NCBI RefSeq assembly: GCF_029813785.1
Contig: NZ_JARVKY010000039.1
Span: 1 to 45,695, forward strand
Origin: Streptomyces sp. DH41
Lineage (GTDB): Bacteria > Actinomycetota > Actinomycetes > Streptomycetales > Streptomycetaceae
DNA: 45,695 nt
Direction: 5' to 3'
Shown here: positions 41,063 to 45,695 of the stretch, piece by piece
Layout of the letters: every line of letters starts with the position of its first letter
Numbering within the stretch: the first letter of the stretch is position 1
Translations under genes and position numbers: made by a program
Notes under the pieces: generated by a model
What the model was told of the DNA's origin: nothing
Seen by the model: only the letters and a program-made list of their open reading frames with translations
Database searches by the model: none

Positions 41063-41442
41063 ATGGAGCCCGCCGACCTGCTCGACCAGCACGGCATCGA
41101 GCCGACCGGCCTGGATGCGGCTCCGGGCCCGCCCGTGCGGCGGGAGGCGCTGGCCCGCGTCCAGGAGATGCCGCCCCGGCCCTGCACGGTGTGCGGCGAC
41201 GCTGCGGCCACCGCCCGCGCCGTGTGCTTCCCGAACGCGGGGCGCACTGGGTGGATCTGTGCTGGAGCCACGGGATGGCGACCCGCCCCCGCACCCACCT
41301 CCCGGGAACGCTGGAGGGCATCGTCGCGGACCTGCGGGCGGCAGCCCGTGAAGCTGACTTTCCAGGGGCGGAGAGGATCTCGTTCTATTCTTCGTTCGAG
41401 GCGGCTGCCCGTAGCCGCCGGGATGGCGAGGACCCCCGATGA
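41063..41442 (+). pseudogene. Zinc-binding protein gene with a single-base frameshift
   Basis: The first 60 codons read MEPADLLDQHGIEPTGLDAA... to PRPCTVCGDAAATARAVCFPNAG in one frame. The continuation HWVDLCWSHGMATRPRTHLP... to RRDGEDPR is in the frame one base earlier. One extra G in the GGGG run at 41239-41242 would join them as NAGAHWVDLCWSHG. The joined protein would be about 126 residues with CxxC and CxxH metal ligands. Its last bases overlap the next start as ATGA, as in a working operon. Either a mutation, a sequencing error in the G run, or a programmed shift explains this. Confidence 0.7.
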
Positions 41443-41630
41443 CTGCCCCTGTACCGCCCGTCAGTGAGCCGGACGCTTCGGCGCGCACGTGCCCCGGCGA
41501 TCAGGTCGGCCCGTGCTCTGCGTGCGGCCGGCCGACCCACAAGTACGGCTCCGGAGCCCTTTCGCCGTTGTGCCAGTTCTGCGACGCCAAGGCCGTCCAG
41601 CGGTGGGGCGGGAAGCTGCGCGCCAACTGA
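41439..41630 (+). CDS. Small zinc-ribbon protein
   Basis: A 63-residue protein whose ATG overlaps the previous stop. CPGDQVGPCSACGRPT and LCQFCDAKA supply two CxxC pairs spaced like a zinc ribbon. It ends RWGGKLRAN. Such small proteins are common in Streptomyces mobile elements, function unknown. Confidence 0.65.
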   Translation: MTAPVPPVSEPDASARTCPGDQVGPCSACGRPTHKYGSGALSPLCQFCDAKAVQRWGGKLRAN

Positions 41631-41645
41631 CACACCCCCGCCCGA

Positions 41646-41710
41646 AAACTTTAAAGTTTCTCGCGAACCTAGTTGCCCGGCAATTTTTAAAGTTCTAGTG
41701 TGGGGGTGTG
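41646..41710 (+). promoter_or_regulatory. AT-rich operator and promoter for the cse1 gene pair
   Basis: TTGCCC (41673-41678) and TAGTGT (41696-41701) are 17 bases apart, a good vegetative promoter. AAACTTTAAAGTTT (41646-41659) is a perfect palindrome upstream of it, and TTTAAAGTT is repeated inside the spacer (41686-41694). CACACCCCC (41631-41639) and GGGGGTGTG (41702-41710) bracket the block as an inverted repeat. The layout suggests a repressor site covering the promoter. Confidence 0.6.
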
Positions 41711-41778
41711 CCGGGCAGTCCGCCGGGCGCCGCCATCCGCCGCGTCAGGCGGACTTGCAGTCGAGGGGGCACCGGCCG

Positions 41779-42468
41779 ATGCGCAACGTGATCTCGAACG
41801 TCACCAGCAGCGATGTCAGCGACGAGTACGCCGAACAGGTCAAGGAGCTGATCGCCGCCCAGAACCCGCAGCGGGAGACCACCCAGGTCAACGAGTGGGG
41901 ACAGACCGACTTCCGCGTCCGCCTCCACACCTACGAGGCGCCCGGCTCGGGCGAGACGATGTGGGCCGTCGACTACAGCGACCCGGTCGTCCGTGAGGTG
42001 GAGGAGAGCGACTCCCAGACGGAGGCCGACGCCCGCTACGAGGCGCTGGTCCGCGACGGCGCCGAGAACCTGGGCACCGACGACGACGGCCTCCAGGAGC
42101 GGTTCGCGGTGACCGACGTCGACGGGGTGCCCGGCCCTCTGCCCGAGCTGCCCGACGTCACACCAGAGCACGTCGAAGAACTCCTCGACGAGGCGGGCGA
42201 CCCCGTGCTGTACCTAGCGCTGGACGACGACGGCGACCCGGTCCTGCGCATCGGCCAGGCCGACCAGGTCGACAGCGACGTCACCGTGCTCACCCGGTCC
42301 CAGGTCCTGGACGAGCTGCGTCTGAGCGACGGCAGCAGCCGGGTCACCGCCGAACACGCGGCCCGCGAGATCCACGACTTCGCCATGGAGACCAGCCTCA
42401 TCGCCCACGCGCGGACCGCGACCGTCCGGCGGACCGCGGACGTGCTCTTCACGGTGCCGACCGCCTGA
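41779..42468 (+). CDS. Acidic protein preceding cse1, unknown function
   Basis: A 229-residue very acidic protein, MRNVISNVTSSDVSDEYAEQ to VRRTADVLFTVPTA. It has no signal peptide or membrane span. A segment PVLYLALDDDGDPVLRIGQADQVDSDV looks like a beta hairpin, and the C-terminal part is helical. GAGGGG precedes the ATG at 41779. It is first after the AT-rich promoter and 77 bases before the orphan cse1 gene on the same strand. The charge could mimic DNA, as in some anti-CRISPR and antirestriction proteins, but I have no motif to support that. Confidence 0.6.
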   Translation: MRNVISNVTSSDVSDEYAEQVKELIAAQNPQRETTQVNEWGQTDFRVRLHTYEAPGSGETMWAVDYSDPVVREVEESDSQTEADARYEALVRDGAENLGTDDDGLQERFAVTDVDGVPGPLPELPDVTPEHVEELLDEAGDPVLYLALDDDGDPVLRIGQADQVDSDVTVLTRSQVLDELRLSDGSSRVTAEHAAREIHDFAMETSLIAHARTATVRRTADVLFTVPTA

Positions 42469-42491
42469 CCGCCCTCCGTCCTTCTCCCCCG

Positions 42492-42514
42492 GGGGCCGCC
42501 GTGCCGGCGGCCCC
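42492..42514. terminator. Hairpin between the acidic gene and cse1
   Basis: GGGGCCGCC (42492-42500) pairs with GGCGGCCCC (42506-42514), followed by TTCTCC. The alternative GTG start at 42501 of the next gene lies in its loop, which argues for the later start. Confidence 0.55.
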
Positions 42515-42545
42515 TTCTCCTGCCGTCCGAGGGAGCCTCTTCGCC

Positions 42546-44243
42546 GTGCCTATCCCGTACCTGCTCACCACCGAGTCCTGGCTGCCCGTGTGGGACCTGG
42601 ACACCAGCACACCCCGCACTGTCGGCCTGCACGAGGCCCTCGTGCGCGCCCACCGCCTGGTGCTGTCCGTAGCCCGCTCCGAGGACGTCGCCGCGCTGCG
42701 TCTCCTGGTCGCCCTCTACGACGCGGCTGCCGCCCCGCGCGAGGCCGCCGAGTGGGACGCCGCCTGGAGGGCCGACACGCTCGACACCGGCGCGGTGACC
42801 GCCTACCTGGAGCGGTGGAACGACCACTTCGACCTCTTCCACCCCGCTCACCCCGCCCTGCAGAGCGCCGCGCTGACCGAGTACGCCCGCGGCCCCGAGG
42901 CCCTCCACCCGGGCAGTCTCGGCGGCGACTCGGCGGCCTGGTTCAACCCCGCCCTGTACGGCCCGCTCCCGCCCTACCCGGCCGACGAGGCCGCGCTACT
43001 GCTGCTGCACCTGCTCACCTACGACGTCGCCGGGATCAAGCGCGCCGCGCCGGGTGACCCCGCCACCAAGGGCGGCAAGGTCTACGGCTCCAAACTCGGT
43101 CCCGTCGCCTCGGCCACCCACTGCCACCTGACCGGGCGGACCCTGAAGGACACCCTCCTGCTCAACCTGCCCCCCGCGCCGCGCGCCCCCGGTGACACTC
43201 CCGTCTGGGAGCGCGACACCCCACCGGCCGTGACGCGTACCCGTACCCCCGCCGGCCGCCTGGACCTGCTCACCTGGCCCAGTCGCCGCCTCCGGCTGCA
43301 CGCCACCGACACCGGCACCGTGGACGCCGTCGCGCATCACGACGGCGACCGCATGACCGACGCCTGGCAGCAGACCAGCCCCCTCGACCCGATGACCGCC
43401 TGGTCCACGAGCAAGGCCGGCCAGCCGACCCCCTTCCCGTTCCTCGACCTCAGCGGCTGGCCCCAGCCCTGGCGCGCCGCCGTCCTCCTCGACAGCACCC
43501 GCGAGCACAGTGCCGTCATCCAGCACGTCACAGCCGCAGCCCAGCGCGGCGCCCTCGAACCCGACCTCCTCGTGCGCGGCGTGCTCTCCACCACCGTGCA
43601 CTCCAACCGGCACGCTTCCTCGATCAGCGACATCCCCGTCGCATCCATGGAGCTGGGCACCGCCGGCCAGCTCGCCGACCCCGCCGCGCGCGAACAGCTG
43701 GCCAACATGGCCCGCTACGCCGGTGCCATCGGCCGCAACCTGCGCCTGCATGCCGTCACGATCTCGGGACGGTCCTCCGCCCAGGTGGCCCCCCGGATGC
43801 TGCTGGCTGATCTGGACACCGCCTGGAGCCAGGCCGTCGACTTCCACAGCGACGCCCCCCAGGACGCCCGCGAGCTGTGGTCCGACGCCGTGCACGAGGC
43901 GGCTGAGCGCTGCATCGACGCCTTCCCCTTCCGCCCCCTCGAAGCGGCCAAGCTCCGGACCGTCTACCGGACGAATCCTGACCCCCAGCCCAAGCAGCGC
44001 ACAGCGAAGCCCCGCACCCCGAAACCGACCGGATCCAGGCCCGCCGGCGCCGGGCAGCGCGGCCCCGCCGTCACCGTCTACGACGTCCTCGGGGGCAGCT
44101 ACACCCTCTCCCAGCTCAGCAAGCACCCCGACTGCGTCGTGTCCTACCCGACCCTGCGCAAACGCGTTGACGACGGGTGGGACGTCACCGAGGCCGCCAC
44201 CACGCCCGGCTCCCGAGGCTCACGCGGCGGCGCTCAGCAGTGA
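42546..44243 (+). CDS. cse1: Orphan Cse1/CasA (Cas8e) protein with C-terminal HTH-like module
   Basis: A 565-residue homologue of the large subunit of type I-E Cascade, which recognises the PAM and positions target DNA. Typical features run in order: YLLTTESWLPVWD (5-17), WNDHFDLFHPAHP (91-103), GRTLKDTLLLNLP (197-209), DTPVWERDTP and DLLTWPSRRLRL (240-251), then the helical C-terminal bundle. After a Pro/Lys-rich linker (about 485-510), a new module (YTLSQLSKHPDCVVSYPTLRKRV, DDGWDVTEAATTP, about 515-555) matches the short helix-turn-helix seen in NUMOD-type and phage DNA-binding proteins. No other cas gene or repeat array is in the window. The GTG at 42546 follows GAGGGAG by about ten bases. 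Family assignment is firm, the appended module likely. Confidence 0.85.
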   Translation: MPIPYLLTTESWLPVWDLDTSTPRTVGLHEALVRAHRLVLSVARSEDVAALRLLVALYDAAAAPREAAEWDAAWRADTLDTGAVTAYLERWNDHFDLFHPAHPALQSAALTEYARGPEALHPGSLGGDSAAWFNPALYGPLPPYPADEAALLLLHLLTYDVAGIKRAAPGDPATKGGKVYGSKLGPVASATHCHLTGRTLKDTLLLNLPPAPRAPGDTPVWERDTPPAVTRTRTPAGRLDLLTWPSRRLRLHATDTGTVDAVAHHDGDRMTDAWQQTSPLDPMTAWSTSKAGQPTPFPFLDLSGWPQPWRAAVLLDSTREHSAVIQHVTAAAQRGALEPDLLVRGVLSTTVHSNRHASSISDIPVASMELGTAGQLADPAAREQLANMARYAGAIGRNLRLHAVTISGRSSAQVAPRMLLADLDTAWSQAVDFHSDAPQDARELWSDAVHEAAERCIDAFPFRPLEAAKLRTVYRTNPDPQPKQRTAKPRTPKPTGSRPAGAGQRGPAVTVYDVLGGSYTLSQLSKHPDCVVSYPTLRKRVDDGWDVTEAATTPGSRGSRGGAQQ

Positions 44244-44362
44244 CCTACCGACCAGATGCGGGACCCGTGCTGTCAACCAACTGGCCGACGTCATTATCGG
44301 CCCGGTTCTCGTATAGCTACGGTAGATGGACATGTAGCGGGAGTGACAGGGCATCCGAGTCT

Positions 44363-44391
44363 GTCGCGGTAAATACGCGGTTTACCGCGAC
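44363..44391. promoter_or_regulatory. Inverted repeat GTCGCGGTAAA / TTTACCGCGAC
   Basis: Eleven-base perfect arms (44363-44373 and 44381-44391) flank a 7-base centre in the 241-base gap between cse1 and the convergent secreted-protein gene. It could be a terminator stem for either gene or a repressor site. Nothing else is recognised in the gap. Confidence 0.45.
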
Positions 44392-44484
44392 GGACGGCCC
44401 GCGGCCTCTGCCCGGTAGATGTTGGCCACTGAGGAGCTCTGGCCCCCTTATCCGCTACCGGGGGGGCAACGAGAGAAGATCTCC

Positions 44485-44868
44485 TCAGCGATCTGCCGGT
44501 TCCCCACGCAGCCAGACCCACGTCTTCGCACCCACAATGCCATCGGCCTTCGACCCATGGGCCCTCTGGAGCCGCTTCACCGCAGACTCCGTTCCCGCCC
44601 CGAAGTAGCCGTCCACGCCCTTCGGGCCCACCGGGTAGCCGTGATGCTGGATCAGCAGGGCCTGGATTTCCTTCACCTTGGCTCCCGCATCACCGCGATC
44701 GGTGTACGCCGCCCCCGAGTAGTAGCCGCAGTACGCACCGTCCACCGAGTCCTTGCACACCCCCGCCTTGGCCCCAGCGGCGAAAGCCTCACTCGCCAGA
44801 CCGACCGGCACTACAGCCCCAGCCAGCACGGCGGCCGCAGCCACCGACAACCCCGCACGCTTCAGCAC
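44485..44868 (-). CDS. Secreted peptidoglycan-binding domain protein
   Basis: A 127-residue exported protein. The signal peptide VLKRAGLSVAAAAVLAGAVV ends near AFA. After a Cys-containing linker (VCKDSVDGAYCGYY) the rest is a PG_binding_1 domain (GDAGAKVKEIQALLIQHHG, VDGYFGAGTESAVKRLQRAHG, DGIVGAKTWVWL). The frame is open 13 codons further upstream, but the GTG at 44868 has GGAAGGAG seven bases before it and starts right at the signal peptide. It should bind cell wall outside the cell. It may matter for mating-cell wall contact or be unrelated cargo. Confidence 0.85.
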   Translation of the reverse strand: MLKRAGLSVAAAAVLAGAVVPVGLASEAFAAGAKAGVCKDSVDGAYCGYYSGAAYTDRGDAGAKVKEIQALLIQHHGYPVGPKGVDGYFGAGTESAVKRLQRAHGSKADGIVGAKTWVWLRGEPADR

Positions 44869-45033
44869 GCCAGCACTCCTTCCAGCCCGGCGGGCCCGGC
44901 CCGCCACTTGGGATACTTGGCAACGAAGCTATCCCCGCACCGGCCGAAGAGGCGGTATACCGAAGGGGCGTACAAGAGCACACGCTGTATCGCCCAGCGC
45001 ACAACACCCCACCGGGTACAGGCGCCCTTACAG

Positions 45034-45222
45034 AGCTACTTGTCACTTCGCCGCAGCGGGAGTGCAGGACCGAGGAACGCCGTCTGGCCGAACGCCGCCG
45101 CGCACAGGCAGCGCGGCCACCCGAACCGGACTGGCTGCTGGAGCAGGGCCTCAGCGGGCAAACACCTCCGGTCTACGTCCAGGCCCGGTACTCCCGAAGC
45201 TACAGCGAAGTGACAAGTAGCT
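45034..45222. repeat. 189-bp segment bounded by 18-bp inverted repeats
   Basis: AGCTACTTGTCACTTCGC at 45034-45051 is exactly complementary to 45205-45222. The similarity extends inward, with gaps, through a GGGAGT block. The right arm is preceded by GGCCCGGTACTCCCGAAGCT (45182-45201), which recurs at 45659-45678 near the window end. The ends look like those of a small mobile or miniature element. No target-site duplication is obvious. Confidence 0.5.
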
Positions 45223-45224
45223 GA
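45060..45224 (+). pseudogene. DUF6233 gene fragment inside the inverted-repeat segment
   Basis: The frame reads EERRLAERRRAQAARPPEPDWLLEQGLSGQTPPVYV (quoted over several motifs), matching residues about 33-69 of the intact DUF6233 protein at 40662-41000. Both ends of the family are missing. After PVYV the sequence runs straight into the right-hand repeat (QARYSRS) and stops. It is clearly a remnant, and its two breakpoints coincide with the repeat arms. The rest of 44869-45305 holds no gene. Confidence 0.7.
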
Positions 45225-45305
45225 GAGTGATGCTCTGGGGTTAACTCCCTCTGGTGGTGCTCTCCCCGATAGCTTGCCGCTGGTAGACCTGGCAGAAGGG
45301 GTTGA

Positions 45306-45647
45306 GTGGTGGCGAAGCGGTGGGTCCGGTACGTGGTGCCGGTGATGGTCGAGGTCGATGTCGACGACGACAAGGTGACCCGTGTGGTCACGCTGCCGGA
45401 AGAGGTTCGCGAGGACCGCGACGACATGGGCCACTTCCTCATCTACGACGAGAAGTTCGTCCGCCGGTCTGGTGATGACCAGCCCCAGGTTCACGCCTTC
45501 TGCGTGGGAGAACCGCGATGGGCGGACGACCGATTCCGCGTCGGCGGTCCGGCGAACTGGCCGGAAGGTTGGGAGGAAAGCTTCGGCCGGGATGAGTCCG
45601 ACGACCTGTACGAGGAGATCAGCCCGTACGAGCTGCGCGAGCGGTAG
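45306..45647 (+). CDS. Acidic small protein, unknown function
   Basis: A 113-residue acidic protein, MVAKRWVRYVVPVMVEVDVDDDKVTRVV to SPYELRER. The opening is two beta strands, the rest is loop-rich with several tryptophans (EPRWADDRFRVGGPANWPEGW). GAAGGGG precedes two adjacent GTG codons, 45306 and 45309; either may start it. It resembles small hypothetical proteins of Streptomyces plasmids. No family named. Confidence 0.6.
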   Translation: MVAKRWVRYVVPVMVEVDVDDDKVTRVVTLPEEVREDRDDMGHFLIYDEKFVRRSGDDQPQVHAFCVGEPRWADDRFRVGGPANWPEGWEESFGRDESDDLYEEISPYELRER

Positions 45648-45695
45648 AGCCCCCGCTGGGCCCGGTACTCCCGAAGCTGCGGCCAGGTGCCAATT

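Noticed and set aside
42546..45695. A CRISPR array near the cse1 gene
   Set aside because: I saw no series of similar 28-29 bp repeats with regular spacers. The inverted repeats at 44363 and 45034 are single pairs.

Overview
The window is GC-rich (about 70% by eye), uses GTG/ATG starts with strong G or C bias at third codon positions, and carries typical Streptomyces plasmid families: a TraB/FtsK-type DNA translocase, an SpdB-like spread protein, a GntR-type repressor, ParA, a DUF6233 protein and an NsdA-like regulator. I read it as most of a conjugative Streptomyces (or close actinomycete) plasmid. No integrase or excisionase is visible. The replication genes resemble the pSLA2 rep1/rep2 type, which fits a plasmid, possibly a linear one. 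No telomere-protein genes are in the window.

Layout. (1) 132-3007, minus strand: replication module, with a DnaB-like helicase downstream of a winged-helix initiator gene. That gene contains repeats with a 21-bp period and is preceded by a translationally coupled 32-codon ORF. (2) 3249-4932, minus: a small CxxC protein, a GNAT acetyltransferase and a GntR/UTRA repressor. (3) 4933-5529: a divergent control region. Matching operator-like sequences lie inside both promoter spacers. A roughly 420-nt leader carries an actinobacterial rRNA boxA-like element, several strong hairpins and a tRNA-like fold. (4) 5530-15730, plus: a transfer/spread operon of nine genes including spdB-like and traB-like, with fifteen copies of CCGTACGG embedded in the spdB-like gene. 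(5) 15842-18397, minus: a ParA/ParB-type partition module with two parS-like palindromes, plus an upstream gene resembling a small DNA-binding protein. (6) 18649-31851, plus: a TnpV-like small gene nested at the start of a giant ORF (about 4,400 codons) encoding an N6-adenine-methylase/SNF2-helicase protein of the phage P1 DarB type. (7) 31998-40648: cargo genes. These are small secreted SH3-like proteins, an NsdA-like TPR regulator, a Nudix hydrolase, a tight four-gene operon (FAD dehydrogenase, unknown, SAM methyltransferase, MazG-like) and a UDP-glucose dehydrogenase. (8) 40662-45647: a DUF6233 gene, a frameshifted zinc-binding gene, a small zinc-ribbon protein, an acidic protein followed by an orphan type I-E Cse1/CasA protein with an added C-terminal DNA-binding-like module, a secreted peptidoglycan-binding protein, and a DUF6233 fragment enclosed by inverted repeats.

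How it may work together (inference): the GntR protein holds the transfer operon off. When it is released, transcription starts near 5107 and may be made processive by the rRNA-like leader. TraB would move double-stranded DNA after binding a repeat cluster, for which the CCGTACGG array is my candidate. The giant protein may shield incoming DNA from restriction. The strongest candidates for undescribed biology are the orphan Cse1 pair behind its AT-rich operator promoter, the rRNA/tRNA-mimicking leader, and the CCGTACGG array.
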